Of a stretch of DNA of 64,000 nucleotides, positions 51,491 through 61,287 are shown piece by piece. Position numbers and translations under genes: made by a program. Position 1 is the first letter of the stretch. Every line of letters starts with the position of its first letter. This DNA is from Chryseobacterium sp. ISL-80. Lineage in GTDB: Bacteria; Bacillota; Bacilli; Bacillales; Cytobacillaceae. The notes below the pieces were generated by a model, which saw only the letters and a list, made by a program, of their open reading frames with translations, was not told where the DNA came from and did no database searches. Location of the stretch: positions 248,001 through 312,000 of the forward strand of contig JAGGQZ010000009.1 of assembly GCA_018613055.1 (NCBI GenBank), written 5' to 3'.

Positions 51491-52636
51491 GTGAATTTCG
51501 ACTTTGATGAGGATTTATTAGCATTAAAAAGCAATGTCCGTGATTTCATCCAGGGTGAAGTCGACCCTGTTGCGATGCAAATTGAAGAAGAAGATAGAAT
51601 CCCTGAGCGGATCATCCAGCTTTCAAAGGAAATGGGGCTGTTTGGACTTAGCATCCCAGAAGAATACGAGGGACTCGGCATCGGCATGGTTGAAAAATGT
51701 GCCCTGTATGAGGAAATTGGCCAGACACACAACGGGTACACCACTTTAATAGGCGCTCATACCGGAATCGGCACGGTTGGCATTGTCGAAATGGGCGATG
51801 AGCAGCAAAAACGCAAATACTTGCCGGCGATGGCAAAGGGTGAAAAGATTGGCGCTTTCGCCCTCACTGAGCCTGATGCCGGTTCTAATGCGGCGAACCT
51901 TAAGACGACTGCGATCAGAAAAGGTGATAAATACGTCCTGAACGGTTTGAAGCATTATATTACAAATGCTGTCGAAGCAAGTGTTTTTACCGTAATGGCG
52001 GTAACGGACCCTGAAAAAGGTGCGAAAGGCATCACTTCCTTCATTGTTGAAAAGGACTTCCCGGGATTCAAGCTTGGCAAAGTCGAAAAAAAGATGGGAC
52101 TTAAAGGTTCTCATTCAGCTGAATTGGTTTTCGAGGATTGCGAGGTCCCTGTTGAAAATGTGCTCGGAGAAGAAGGACAGGGTTATGTGAACGCCTTGAA
52201 AATACTTGCCAATGGAAGGGCGGGCCTTGCATCCCGCAATCTTGGGTCCTGCCAGAAGCTTCTCGATATGTCTGTTGCCTATGCAAAGGAAAGAATCCAG
52301 TTCGGTACACCAATAATCAAGCACCAGGCGGTCAGCCATATGCTTGCGGAAATGGCGGTTGAAATCGAAGCGCTCCGGTCACTTACATACCGAGTCGCCT
52401 GGATGGTGGATTCGGGCAAAAAGGTCATCAAGGAAGCGGCCATGCTGAAGCTTTATGGTTCTGAAGTGTATAACCGGGTTGCTGATAAAGCCGTTCAAAT
52501 CCACGGCGGGCTCGGCTATATTTCTGATTATCCTGTGGAAAGATTTTTCCGGGATGCCAGGATTACAAGGATCTACGAAGGTACTTCCGAAATTCAGAAA
52601 AACATCATAGCAGCACAGCTGGAAAAAGAATATTAA
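51491..52636 (+). CDS. Acyl-CoA dehydrogenase, short/branched-chain type
   Basis: A 381-residue flavoenzyme with ALTEPDAGSNAANL, YVLNGLKHYITNA, ERIQFGTPIIKHQAV, QIHGGLGYISDYPVERFFRDARI and IYEGTSEIQKNII, where the Glu in YEGTSE is the general base of short-chain enzymes. Starts at GTG 51491 with GAGGTG 10 nt upstream. Confidence 0.92.
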   Translation: MNFDFDEDLLALKSNVRDFIQGEVDPVAMQIEEEDRIPERIIQLSKEMGLFGLSIPEEYEGLGIGMVEKCALYEEIGQTHNGYTTLIGAHTGIGTVGIVEMGDEQQKRKYLPAMAKGEKIGAFALTEPDAGSNAANLKTTAIRKGDKYVLNGLKHYITNAVEASVFTVMAVTDPEKGAKGITSFIVEKDFPGFKLGKVEKKMGLKGSHSAELVFEDCEVPVENVLGEEGQGYVNALKILANGRAGLASRNLGSCQKLLDMSVAYAKERIQFGTPIIKHQAVSHMLAEMAVEIEALRSLTYRVAWMVDSGKKVIKEAAMLKLYGSEVYNRVADKAVQIHGGLGYISDYPVERFFRDARITRIYEGTSEIQKNIIAAQLEKEY

Positions 52637-52643
52637 ATGCGGA

Positions 52644-52665
52644 ACATACCTACTGTTTAGTATGT
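52644..52665 (+). promoter_or_regulatory. TetR-type operator, copy E
   Basis: ACATACCTACTGTTTAGTAT followed by GT. Both ends match copy D; the centre is ACTGTT instead of ACCGGT. It lies in the 57-nt gap before the ACAD11-like gene; no clear promoter accompanies it. Confidence 0.62.
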
Positions 52666-52693
52666 AAGAAACAAATTGGAAGAGGTGGAAAAA

Positions 52694-53899
52694 ATGAATT
52701 TTGACCATACAGAGAAGGTCAAGGAATACCAGGCCAGGCTGACAGAGTTCATGGATGAATACATTTATCCGAATGAACAGGTGTATAAAGAACAAATTGA
52801 CAAGAAGGACCCTTTCTCAAAAGTTCCACCGATCATGGAAGAGCTAAAGGCAAAGGCAAAAGAAAAAGGTCTTTGGAATCTGTTTTTGCCAGAGAGCGAA
52901 TATGGTGAAGGACTGACCAACCTCGAATACGCTCCCCTTTGCGAAATCATGGGCAGGTCCAGCATCGCGCCAGAGGTGTTCAATTGCGCTGCACCAGATA
53001 CCGGAAATATGGAGGTACTTGTCCGCTACGGAACTGAAGAGCAAAAGGAACAATGGCTGAAACCGCTTTTGGATGGTGAGATCCGATCCTGCTTCTCGAT
53101 GACGGAGCCGGATGTAGCTTCATCTGATGCAACGAATATCCAGGCAAGCATCGTCCGAGATGGTGACGAGTATGTCATTAACGGGACAAAATGGTGGTCA
53201 TCAGGTGCTGGCGATCCGCGCTGCAAGATTGCGATCGTGATGGGTAAAAATGACCCGAACGCTCCAAAGCATGAGCAGCAATCAATGATTCTCGTTCCGC
53301 TGGATAGCCCAGGAGTAACAATTAAGAGAATACTGCCAGTCTTTGGCTATGATCATGCTCCGCATGGCCATGCCGAAATAGAATACAAGAATGTCAGAGT
53401 ACCTGCCTCCTATATGCTTTGGGATGAAGGGAAAGGCTTTGCGATTGCCCAGGGGCGTCTTGGCCCTGGCAGGATCCACCACTGCATGAGGACGATTGGA
53501 GCGGCTGAAAGGGCTCTTGAGGATATGTCAAAACGGGTCCTGGAAAGAACCTCTTTTGGCAAAAAACTTGCAGAGCAGGGTGTCATCCAGGAATGGATTG
53601 CGGAAGCACGAATCGATATTGAGCAGTCCAGACTGCTGACATTGAAAGCTGCCTACATGATGGATACGGTTGGAAACAAAGAAGCGAAGGCGGAAATTGC
53701 GATGATCAAGGTGGTCGCGCCAAATATGGCATTGAAAATCATTGACAGGGCAATCCAGGCTTTCGGCGCTGCCGGGGTAAGCGATGATACTACGCTCGCT
53801 GCTTCCTGGGCAAATATCCGAACACTAAGGTTGGCGGATGGACCGGATGAAGTGCACAAACGAGCAATCGCAAGGTATGAACTGAAAAAATATATGTAA
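52694..53899 (+). CDS. ACAD10/ACAD11-type acyl-CoA dehydrogenase
   Basis: A 401-residue flavoenzyme carrying the signature stretches of the mammalian ACAD10/11 dehydrogenase domain: [56 protein letters not shown] and [16 protein letters not shown]. In ACAD10/11 this domain is fused to an APH-like kinase and turns 4-phospho-acyl-CoA (from 4-hydroxyacyl-CoA) into enoyl-CoA; LvaC of the Pseudomonas levulinate pathway is similar. The kinase is encoded here separately at 55897. GAGGTGG spacing selects ATG 52694. Confidence 0.9.
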   Translation: MNFDHTEKVKEYQARLTEFMDEYIYPNEQVYKEQIDKKDPFSKVPPIMEELKAKAKEKGLWNLFLPESEYGEGLTNLEYAPLCEIMGRSSIAPEVFNCAAPDTGNMEVLVRYGTEEQKEQWLKPLLDGEIRSCFSMTEPDVASSDATNIQASIVRDGDEYVINGTKWWSSGAGDPRCKIAIVMGKNDPNAPKHEQQSMILVPLDSPGVTIKRILPVFGYDHAPHGHAEIEYKNVRVPASYMLWDEGKGFAIAQGRLGPGRIHHCMRTIGAAERALEDMSKRVLERTSFGKKLAEQGVIQEWIAEARIDIEQSRLLTLKAAYMMDTVGNKEAKAEIAMIKVVAPNMALKIIDRAIQAFGAAGVSDDTTLAASWANIRTLRLADGPDEVHKRAIARYELKKYM

Positions 53900-53911
53900 G
53901 GGGGAGCAGCA

Positions 53912-54685
53912 ATGCATGTATCAGAACTATTTTCACTAAAAGGAAAAGTAGCCATTGTCACCGGGGGCGGCCGCGGTCTCGGAGAACAGATCGCTGTAGG
54001 TTTTGCTGAAGCAGGAGCCAATGTTGTCGTCTGTTCGCGACGAGTCGAAGCATGTGAGGAAGTCAGCCATAAATTGAAGGAAATTGGTGTTGAATCTCTT
54101 GCTTTGAAATGTGACATCACGAACCCTGAGGACGTTAAAAATGTCGTCGATCAAACTGTTGAGAAATTCGGCCGGATCGATATCCTTGTCAATAACAGCG
54201 GCGCATCATGGGGGGCCCCGGCGGAAGAGATGCCGCTTGAGGCCTGGCAAAAGGTCATGAATGTCAATGTGACTGGAACATTCCTGATGTCCCAGACAGC
54301 CGGAAAAGTCATGCTTGAGCAAGGTGGAGGAAAAATCATCAATATTGCATCGGTGGCTGGATTGAAAGGGTCCAATCCAAAGGTGATGGATGCAATCGGC
54401 TATAACGCCAGCAAGGGAGCCGTGATCACTTTTACGAAAGACCTGGCAGTTAAATGGGGACCGCGCGGCATCTACGTCAATGCAATAGCGCCTGGATTCT
54501 TCCCGACCAAAATGTCAAAAGGGCTGCTGGAAAAAGGCGGTCAGGCAATCCTCGAAGGAACGCCACTAAGGAAATTCGGTTCTGATACTGACCTAAAGGG
54601 GGTCGCTGTATTCCTGGCGGCACCGGCTTCAGACTACATCACCGGAGACGTAGTCGTAGTGGATGGCGGGACACATGTACTTTAA
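53912..54685 (+). CDS. Short-chain dehydrogenase/reductase
   Basis: A 257-residue SDR with TGGGRGLG, NNSG, IASVAGL and GYNASKGAV. It resembles gluconate-5-dehydrogenase-like SDRs. Lying between the ACAD11-like gene and a thiolase, a role as 3-hydroxyacyl-CoA or hydroxy-acid dehydrogenase is likely. AAGGGGGAG before ATG. Confidence 0.88.
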   Translation: MHVSELFSLKGKVAIVTGGGRGLGEQIAVGFAEAGANVVVCSRRVEACEEVSHKLKEIGVESLALKCDITNPEDVKNVVDQTVEKFGRIDILVNNSGASWGAPAEEMPLEAWQKVMNVNVTGTFLMSQTAGKVMLEQGGGKIINIASVAGLKGSNPKVMDAIGYNASKGAVITFTKDLAVKWGPRGIYVNAIAPGFFPTKMSKGLLEKGGQAILEGTPLRKFGSDTDLKGVAVFLAAPASDYITGDVVVVDGGTHVL

Positions 54686-54700
54686 AAGGGGGATACTGCT

Positions 54701-55870
54701 TTGAAAAGAGATGCTGTAATCGTTTCTGCTGTGAGGACGGCCATCGGCAGGCAGGGCGGAGCGCTCGCCTCGATCCCTGCCCATGTTTTTGGAGCTGAAG
54801 TCATAAAGGAAGCGATCAGGCGGGCGAATGTCCAGCCTGAAATGATCGCAGATGTGATCATGGGAAATGTCATCAGCGGCGGTGGGAATATTGCCCGGCT
54901 GACGGCCCTGCAAACAGGACTTTCACTCGAATTGCCCGGCCTGACGATCGACCGGCAGTGCGGATCGGGAGTCAACGCAGTCACTCTCGCTGCCCAGGCC
55001 ATCAAGGCAGGTGATGGTGATGTCTATGTTGCAGGCGGGATTGAAAGCATGAGCCGTGCACCATACTTGATGGATAAACCCGAGAAACCATACAGCCCTG
55101 TTCCACCAAGCTTCAGGAAGTCCCGGCTGTCACCGGAGGAAATCGGCAATCCGCCAATGGGCATCACAGCAGAAAACCTTGCAGAAAAGTACTCAATTTC
55201 AAGAGAAGAACAGGATGAATTCGCGCTGGCAAGTCAGCAAAGAATGGCTGCCGCGATGGCTGAAGGACATTTTGACGAGCAAATCGTTCCAATCACGATT
55301 CCGGTCCGAAAAGGGGAGCCCATCGTTTTTAAAAAGGATGAACACCCAAGGCCGCAAACGACAATTGAAGCACTATCCAAGTTGCCGGCAGCATTTTTAC
55401 AGGGAGGAACCGTTACAGCCGGCAGCAGTTCTGGCTTGAATGATGCTGCTGCTGCACTAGTCATAATGTCCAGAGAGAAAGCTCAGGAATTAGGTGTGAA
55501 ACCAATGGCAGTCATCAAGGATCAGGCAATTGCCGGGGTCGACCCGAACATCATGGGCATCGGTCCTGTACCTGCGGTTAGAAAAGTACTTGAGAGATCT
55601 GGCCTCCAACTTGACGACATGGATCTGATTGAAATTAACGAGGCTTTCGCCGCCCAGGTGATTGCATGCGACCGGGAGCTTCATATGGATATGGAGAAGG
55701 TCAACGTGAATGGCGGTGCGATTGCACATGGCCATCCGCTGGGTGCCACCGGAGCGATTCTGATGACAAAAGCTGTCTATGAACTTGAAAGAAGAGGCGG
55801 GCGTTACGCATTGATCACGGCCTGCATCGGCGGTGGCCAGGGAATCGCAGCTATTATCGAACGCGAGTGA
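54701..55870 (+). CDS. Acetyl-CoA acyltransferase (thiolase)
   Basis: A 389-residue thiolase. Acyl-binding Cys in [10 protein letters not shown] (near 88), [28 protein letters not shown] (His) and [10 protein letters not shown] (second Cys) are all present. Cleaves 3-oxoacyl-CoA, releasing acetyl-CoA or propionyl-CoA. TTG start at 54701 behind AAAAGGGGG. Confidence 0.94.
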   Translation: MKRDAVIVSAVRTAIGRQGGALASIPAHVFGAEVIKEAIRRANVQPEMIADVIMGNVISGGGNIARLTALQTGLSLELPGLTIDRQCGSGVNAVTLAAQAIKAGDGDVYVAGGIESMSRAPYLMDKPEKPYSPVPPSFRKSRLSPEEIGNPPMGITAENLAEKYSISREEQDEFALASQQRMAAAMAEGHFDEQIVPITIPVRKGEPIVFKKDEHPRPQTTIEALSKLPAAFLQGGTVTAGSSSGLNDAAAALVIMSREKAQELGVKPMAVIKDQAIAGVDPNIMGIGPVPAVRKVLERSGLQLDDMDLIEINEAFAAQVIACDRELHMDMEKVNVNGGAIAHGHPLGATGAILMTKAVYELERRGGRYALITACIGGGQGIAAIIERE

Positions 55871-55896
55871 AATTTTCAAAAGGAGGAATGGCACTT

Positions 55897-56955
55897 ATGG
55901 CTTCTGATACGATACCGATCAGGCAAGGAGAAGAACTGGATACGAGTGTTATCGAAAAGTACCTTAGGGAGCAATTGCCTGATCTTCCAGAGGGCCTTTT
56001 AACAATTGATCAATTCAGTTTCGGTAAATCAAATCTCACCTACCAGCTTAAAATCGGAGAATGGGAGGCGGTATTAAGGCGTCCGCCGCTCGGTCCTGTT
56101 GCGCCAAAAGCACATGATATGGAAAGGGAATACAAGATTCTTAAAGAAATCAGCCCACACTTTGCGGCTGCTCCGAAGCCCTATTTATTTGCTGATGAAA
56201 ATGTCATCGGAAGTCCGTTTTTTGTGATGGAAAGAAAGCGCGGCATAGTCCTTGATACAGATTTTCCTGAAGGCATCTCACCGACTGGAGAAATGTGCAG
56301 ATCCTTATCGGAAACGATGGTGGACCACCTTGTTGAGCTGCACAGTATCGATTATACGAAGACCAGGCTTACCGAAATGACGAAACCCGAAGGCTTCATG
56401 GAACGCCAGGTCATAGGCTGGATCCGCCGTTATGAGCGGGCGGAAACGGATATTGTCGATGGCGTGGAGCACTTGAAGCAATGGATGCTGAAGAATGTCT
56501 CGGAATCCAAAACGCCAGCGATCATTCATTACGATTATAAACTGAATAATTCCATGTTCAATGAGGCATTGACAGAGATGGTCGGCCTGTTTGACTGGGA
56601 GATGACGACTGTAGGTGACCCGCTGGCAGATCTGGGTGTGGCGATGAGCTACTGGATTCAACCGGACGATTCCGATCTGCTAAAAAGAGGGATGGGAAAG
56701 CCGCCAGTCACAGTGATACCAGGGTTTATGACCCGTGATGAATTCATGGAGCGGTATGCGAAGAAAAGCGGAAGGGACCTTGCGAACATGAATTTCTATC
56801 AAACATTCGCTTATTTCAAGCTTGCCGTTATTTGCCAGCAAATTTATTACAGGTGGAAAAAGGGCCAGACAAAGGATAGCCGGTTTGCGGATCTCGATGC
56901 ATTTGTCAGCAGCCTGATTCAATATGCGTTATATACCGCAGAAAAGAAAGGGTGA
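55897..56955 (+). CDS. APH-type kinase of the ACAD10/11 (LvaA) class
   Basis: A 352-residue protein-kinase-fold phosphotransferase. GKSNLTYQLKI and AVLRRPPLGPVAPKAHDMER (residues 43-77) are hallmarks of the kinase domain of ACAD10/11. Catalytic loop HYDYKLNN (H211, D213, N218) and metal motif LFDWEMTTVGDPLADLG (D233) follow. Known relatives phosphorylate the 4-hydroxyl of 4-hydroxyacyl-CoA. AAAGGAGG spacing favours ATG 55897 over the ORF start at 55867. Next to thiolase and three genes after the matching dehydrogenase. Confidence 0.87.
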   Translation: MASDTIPIRQGEELDTSVIEKYLREQLPDLPEGLLTIDQFSFGKSNLTYQLKIGEWEAVLRRPPLGPVAPKAHDMEREYKILKEISPHFAAAPKPYLFADENVIGSPFFVMERKRGIVLDTDFPEGISPTGEMCRSLSETMVDHLVELHSIDYTKTRLTEMTKPEGFMERQVIGWIRRYERAETDIVDGVEHLKQWMLKNVSESKTPAIIHYDYKLNNSMFNEALTEMVGLFDWEMTTVGDPLADLGVAMSYWIQPDDSDLLKRGMGKPPVTVIPGFMTRDEFMERYAKKSGRDLANMNFYQTFAYFKLAVICQQIYYRWKKGQTKDSRFADLDAFVSSLIQYALYTAEKKG

Positions 56956-56963
56956 AGGACATG

Positions 56964-58679
56964 ATGAAGATTCACCTTTTGCTAAAAAAAGAAGACATCG
57001 ACAAGCAAAAAATGGCCGACGACAAGATCGCTGTTGTCTTTGATGTTCTTCTGGCAACCTCCACCATCACGTCTGCCCTTGAATTCGGTGCCAAAGAAGT
57101 GATTCCGGTCCTTGATGGAAAGGATGCGGAAAAAGAAGCGGAAGGCAGGGAAAAAGATCGTTTCGTACTCGTCGGCGAGTATCAGGGGAAAACAATCGAT
57201 GGGTTTCTGTCACCAAATCCACTGGAATTGAAAGAAAAAATCGAGGGGAAGTCCGTCATCCTGTCGACAACGAACGGAACCGTCGCGCTTAAAAATTCGG
57301 CGGATGCAAAGGCGGTTTATGCAGCGTCACTGATGAACTGTAAGGCAGTTGCCAATCATATTTTAAAAGATTATCAGGGAGAGACAATTGTCGTCGTCTG
57401 CTCGGGCTCCTCGAACGAGTTTAATGTCGAGGATTTCCATGGGGCGGGATGCTTCATTGACTGCCTTATTAAGGAATATGACAAGGAGTTTTTCCTGACC
57501 GATTCTGCTTATGCTGCGCACAGTTTCTACCATGCGCACAATCAAAACAGTGATGATATTTTAAAAGACTCCAGAGTTGGACGGATGCTTAGTAAACATG
57601 GATTTGATCCGGAAATCGAATTTGTCTCACAGCAAAGTATTTTTAATACGGTTCCTATGCTGATGGACAAAAAGAGAATCATAGACGTTTTAAATGACAA
57701 CGCTTACAAAAAAGGAGAGGAACGTATGTCATTGAAGCCAGAAGTAAAAGCATTGCTTGAAGCATATGCCCAAAATCCAGTGCCGCCATTGGAGCAGCTC
57801 CCGCTTTCGGAAGCAAGGAAGGGTTTTGAACAGTCTGCAAAACTTATGAGTAAAGCTGAGCTGCTTTCAAACACAAAGGATCTTAAGATCCCAGGGTACA
57901 AGGATGAGATTAAGATAAGAATTTATACACCAGAGGGAGCAGCAGGAACCAAGCTTCCGGCAATGGTCTACTACCATGGAGGCGGCTGGGTGATCGGCAA
58001 TATCGAAACACATGATGCCCTTTGCCACACATTATCCAATGAAGCTGGATGTATCGTAGTTTCCGTGGATTATAGTCTCGCACCTGAAAGTAAATTCCCG
58101 GTTGCAGTCGAAGATTCATATCTAGCTGCCAAATGGGTGTTTGAAAACGCTGATGAGTTGAACATCGATGAAAACTTTATCGCTGTGGCAGGAGATAGCG
58201 CAGGAGGAAACCTTGCAGCAGTCGTAAGCTACCTTGCTGTCCAGAGACAGACACCATCGATTGCATATCAGATGCTATTTTACCCGTCTACAGGCTTCGA
58301 ATACACTCCATCCTATGAAAAGTACGGCGAAGGCTATTATTTGACTAAGTCAACCATGAATTGGTTCCGCGAACAATACTTAAACTCACCCGATGATACG
58401 CAAAATCCACTGGCCGCGCCAATGCTGATCCCAGATGACAAAACAGCTCTGTTGCCTCCTGCTTATATCCTGACAGCGGAGCTGGATCCATTATGTGATG
58501 GCGGAGAGCATTTTGCAGCGAAATTAAAGAATGCAGGTGTAGAGACCGAGTATATCTGCGCTCCCGGGATGCTCCATGGTTTCCTTGGGATGACCGAATA
58601 TTTGCCAGATGGTAAGGAAGCAATCAAGGCTGCTGCGGAAGCCTTTAAAAAAAGAAGCGCTCTTAAGCCGGTTGAATAA
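56964..58679 (+). CDS. Fused ComB-type phosphatase and HSL-family esterase
   Basis: One uninterrupted frame of 571 residues. Residues 1-254 are a 2-phosphosulfolactate phosphatase-like (ComB) domain (VVFDVLLATSTITSAL, STTNGT, VCSGSSNEFNVEDFHGAGC). Residues 255-571 are an alpha/beta hydrolase of the hormone-sensitive lipase family: HGGGW oxyanion hole, GDSAGG nucleophile, LDPLCDGG Asp and MLHGF His. The boundary contains AAAAAAGGAGAGG (57705-57717) 8 nt before an in-frame ATG (57726), a perfect ribosome binding site. So the esterase can also be started alone, and the ComB stop codon seems lost or shifted in the A6 run. ATG 56961 is an alternative start. Confidence 0.8.
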   Translation: MKIHLLLKKEDIDKQKMADDKIAVVFDVLLATSTITSALEFGAKEVIPVLDGKDAEKEAEGREKDRFVLVGEYQGKTIDGFLSPNPLELKEKIEGKSVILSTTNGTVALKNSADAKAVYAASLMNCKAVANHILKDYQGETIVVVCSGSSNEFNVEDFHGAGCFIDCLIKEYDKEFFLTDSAYAAHSFYHAHNQNSDDILKDSRVGRMLSKHGFDPEIEFVSQQSIFNTVPMLMDKKRIIDVLNDNAYKKGEERMSLKPEVKALLEAYAQNPVPPLEQLPLSEARKGFEQSAKLMSKAELLSNTKDLKIPGYKDEIKIRIYTPEGAAGTKLPAMVYYHGGGWVIGNIETHDALCHTLSNEAGCIVVSVDYSLAPESKFPVAVEDSYLAAKWVFENADELNIDENFIAVAGDSAGGNLAAVVSYLAVQRQTPSIAYQMLFYPSTGFEYTPSYEKYGEGYYLTKSTMNWFREQYLNSPDDTQNPLAAPMLIPDDKTALLPPAYILTAELDPLCDGGEHFAAKLKNAGVETEYICAPGMLHGFLGMTEYLPDGKEAIKAAAEAFKKRSALKPVE

Positions 58680-58702
58680 TAATCTTTAAGGAGGAATATA
58701 CG

Positions 58703-60379
58703 ATGCCTAATCGACACTTTGATCACTGGCCAAAAATCTCTAAATCTCTGACATTGCCGGAAACATCACTCTATGAAAATCTGAAAGTCAGTGCGGAGAG
58801 ATACCCGGACCAAAGCGCCATCTATTACTACGGAAATGCCATTTCTTACAGAGAGCTTGATGAAGAAGTAAATTCGCTTGCTGGATTCCTTCAGCAGAAA
58901 CTTGGGGTTTCAAAGGGTGACAGAGTGCTATTATTCATGCAAAATTCTCCTCAGTTCGTCATTGGATTCTATGCAATCTCACGTGCAGACGCAGTTGTCG
59001 TGCCAATCAATCCGATGCTGACGGCAGACGAATTGAGCTTTTACATCAAGGATTGTGAGATTACTTCGGCTTTGGTTGGACAGGAGCTTTATGACAAAGT
59101 GGAGCCGCTGATGGGTTCTACCCCATTACAGAATGTAGTGGTTGCCGCCTACTCTGATTACAAAGGGGAAAATTTTAACGGTGTCGTGCCTCCAGAGACA
59201 GAGGCAGCCAGGGCAGTTTACGAGCAGCCAGGACACTTCCATTGGAAAGAAGCTATTGCAGCACAATACGAGCCAAGGGCCCATATGTCAAAGGCAGATG
59301 ATATTGTAGTGCTTCCGTATACTTCCGGGACAACCGGACTTCCAAAAGGCTGCATGCATACCAATCGGACCGTTCAGGCTAATACAATCGGTGCCTATCA
59401 CTGGTCCAGCTCGACAACAAGTGCCGTTCACCTGACGACATTGCCATTATTCCATGTGACCGGGATGGTACACAGCATGCATATGCCGATTTTTTCCGGC
59501 AGCACGATGGTCCTTATGACGAGATGGAACCGCGAGGCAGCGGTCGAATTGATTAAATCCCAAGGGTGCACGCACTGGGTAGCTATCGCTACGATGATCG
59601 TCGATTTCCTGGCGAATCCAAAACTGGATCCAAAAGACATTGCCACTCTAACATCGATCTCCGGCGGTGGCGCAGCCCTTCCAGAGGCAGTGGGGGAAAA
59701 GCTGTTCAAATTGACCGGGCTGCGATTTGTAGAGGGATACGGACTTTCCGAAACAATTGCCCAGACCCATTTCAATCCGCCAGACCGCCCTAAAATGCAG
59801 TGCCTGGGCATTCCATCATTCGACGTCGATGCAAGAATTATTGAACCATCCACCGGAAAAGAACTTGGTCCTGGTGAAGCAGGAGAAATTGTCGTGAATG
59901 GCCCGCAGGTGATGGTCGGATATTACAATCGGGAGGATGAGAACAGAAGTTCCTTTATTGAAATTGATGGCAAGAAGTTTTTCCGGACAGGCGATATTGG
60001 CCGTTATGATGAAGAAGGCTACTATTTCATGGTCGACCGTGTTAAAAGGATGATCAATGCTTCTGGTTATAAGGTTTGGCCTACAGAGGTTGAATCTTAC
60101 CTTTACAAGCATCCAGCCATCCAGCAGGCAGTTGTAGTAGGTATACCTGACCCAAGAAGAGGCGAATCGGTAAAAGCATTTGTCATTTTAAATGATGGGT
60201 ATAAAGGCAAAATCAGCGAAGAAGAAATAATCGAATGGTCCAAACAGCATATGGCGGCATATAAGTACCCTCGCGAGGTAGAATTCAGGACACAATTCCC
60301 AATGACCAGCAGCGGCAAAATCCTGTGGCGGAAGCTTCAGGAGGAAGAGAGGGAAAAGGCTGAAAATCAGGTGAGGTAA
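58703..60379 (+). CDS. Long-chain acyl-CoA synthetase
   Basis: A 558-residue ANL ligase. YTSGTTGLPKGCMHTNR is canonical; EGYGLSETIAQTH, RTGDIGRYDEEG, DRVKRMINASGYKVWPTEVE and the catalytic Lys in TSSGKILWR follow. In the context of the kinase and ACAD11-like gene it could play the LvaE role of activating the hydroxy or keto acid. AAGGAGG before ATG. Confidence 0.93.
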   Translation: MPNRHFDHWPKISKSLTLPETSLYENLKVSAERYPDQSAIYYYGNAISYRELDEEVNSLAGFLQQKLGVSKGDRVLLFMQNSPQFVIGFYAISRADAVVVPINPMLTADELSFYIKDCEITSALVGQELYDKVEPLMGSTPLQNVVVAAYSDYKGENFNGVVPPETEAARAVYEQPGHFHWKEAIAAQYEPRAHMSKADDIVVLPYTSGTTGLPKGCMHTNRTVQANTIGAYHWSSSTTSAVHLTTLPLFHVTGMVHSMHMPIFSGSTMVLMTRWNREAAVELIKSQGCTHWVAIATMIVDFLANPKLDPKDIATLTSISGGGAALPEAVGEKLFKLTGLRFVEGYGLSETIAQTHFNPPDRPKMQCLGIPSFDVDARIIEPSTGKELGPGEAGEIVVNGPQVMVGYYNREDENRSSFIEIDGKKFFRTGDIGRYDEEGYYFMVDRVKRMINASGYKVWPTEVESYLYKHPAIQQAVVVGIPDPRRGESVKAFVILNDGYKGKISEEEIIEWSKQHMAAYKYPREVEFRTQFPMTSSGKILWRKLQEEEREKAENQVR

Positions 60380-60423
60380 AAAGACTCCGTCACGTCAGAT
60401 ATTAAATTTTAAGGAGGATCTTG

Positions 60424-61287
60424 ATGGAGATTTTGGTTCAGCAGCTGTTCAATGGGCTTACCATTGGCAGTGTTTATGCTCTTGTCGCTCTTGGACTCAC
60501 TCTTGTTTACGGTATCCTTCATATCCCGAATTTTGCCCATGGTGCTTTATACATGATGGGTGGATATATCACCTTGATGATGATGGTGCAATATGGCCTT
60601 CATTACTGGCTGGCCATTCTCGTTTCTGTCATCGCAGTCGGATTAATCGGCGTTCTTATGGAACGATTGGTCTTTCACCCATTAAGACATGCGCCGCCGA
60701 TCCATGACAAAATCGCAGCAATCGGAATTCTATTATTCTTGGAAGCCTTCGCGCAATTCATCTGGGGCGCAGACTACCAAATGATGCCGACACCTTACGG
60801 CCAGGTCGTCCAGGTGTTCGGACTGACCTTCACGATGCAAAGATTGCTGATCATCATAGCGGCTATTGGTGTGATGGTACTGCTTTACCTGTTCCTAAAA
60901 AAGACGTTCACGGGTGCCACGATCATCGCGATGTCCCAGGACCGCGATGGAGCCAATCTTGTAGGAATCAATACAAACCGAGTGGCAATGCTGACATTCC
61001 TGATTTCCGGAGGGCTTGCTGCAATAGCCAGCTCTTTGGCAGCCCCTATTAATCTTGTTTTTCCCGGAATGGGCCAGCTGGTCATTTTAAAGGCCTTTGT
61101 CATCATCATCCTGGGCGGCATGGGCAGCATTCCTGGAGCGATTATTGGCGGCTATATTTTAGGTTTCAGCGAAAGTCTGGGGGCCACGTATATTTCTAAC
61201 GATTACAAAGACATCATTGCATTCATCCTGCTGGTCATCATTTTAACAGTAAAACCAACCGGCCTGTTTGCCAAGGGGGGACACTGA
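60424..61287 (+). CDS. livH: Branched-chain amino-acid-type ABC transporter permease
   Basis: A 287-residue inner-membrane permease with about 8 membrane segments. NGLTIGSVYALVALGLTLVYG and NFAHGALYMMGGY are LivH signatures, as is ILGGMGSIPGAIIGGYILG near the C-terminus. GGAGG at 6 nt selects ATG 60424. Begins a tightly packed importer operon. In catabolic islands such importers often carry acids or aromatics rather than amino acids. Confidence 0.94.
   Translation: MEILVQQLFNGLTIGSVYALVALGLTLVYGILHIPNFAHGALYMMGGYITLMMMVQYGLHYWLAILVSVIAVGLIGVLMERLVFHPLRHAPPIHDKIAAIGILLFLEAFAQFIWGADYQMMPTPYGQVVQVFGLTFTMQRLLIIIAAIGVMVLLYLFLKKTFTGATIIAMSQDRDGANLVGINTNRVAMLTFLISGGLAAIASSLAAPINLVFPGMGQLVILKAFVIIILGGMGSIPGAIIGGYILGFSESLGATYISNDYKDIIAFILLVIILTVKPTGLFAKGGH

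Noticed and set aside
57705-57717. Programmed -1 frameshift site at the A6 run of the ComB/esterase gene
   Set aside because: In the reading frame the run is TAC AAA AAA GGA, which is not a good slippery heptamer, and the zero frame is already open through both domains.
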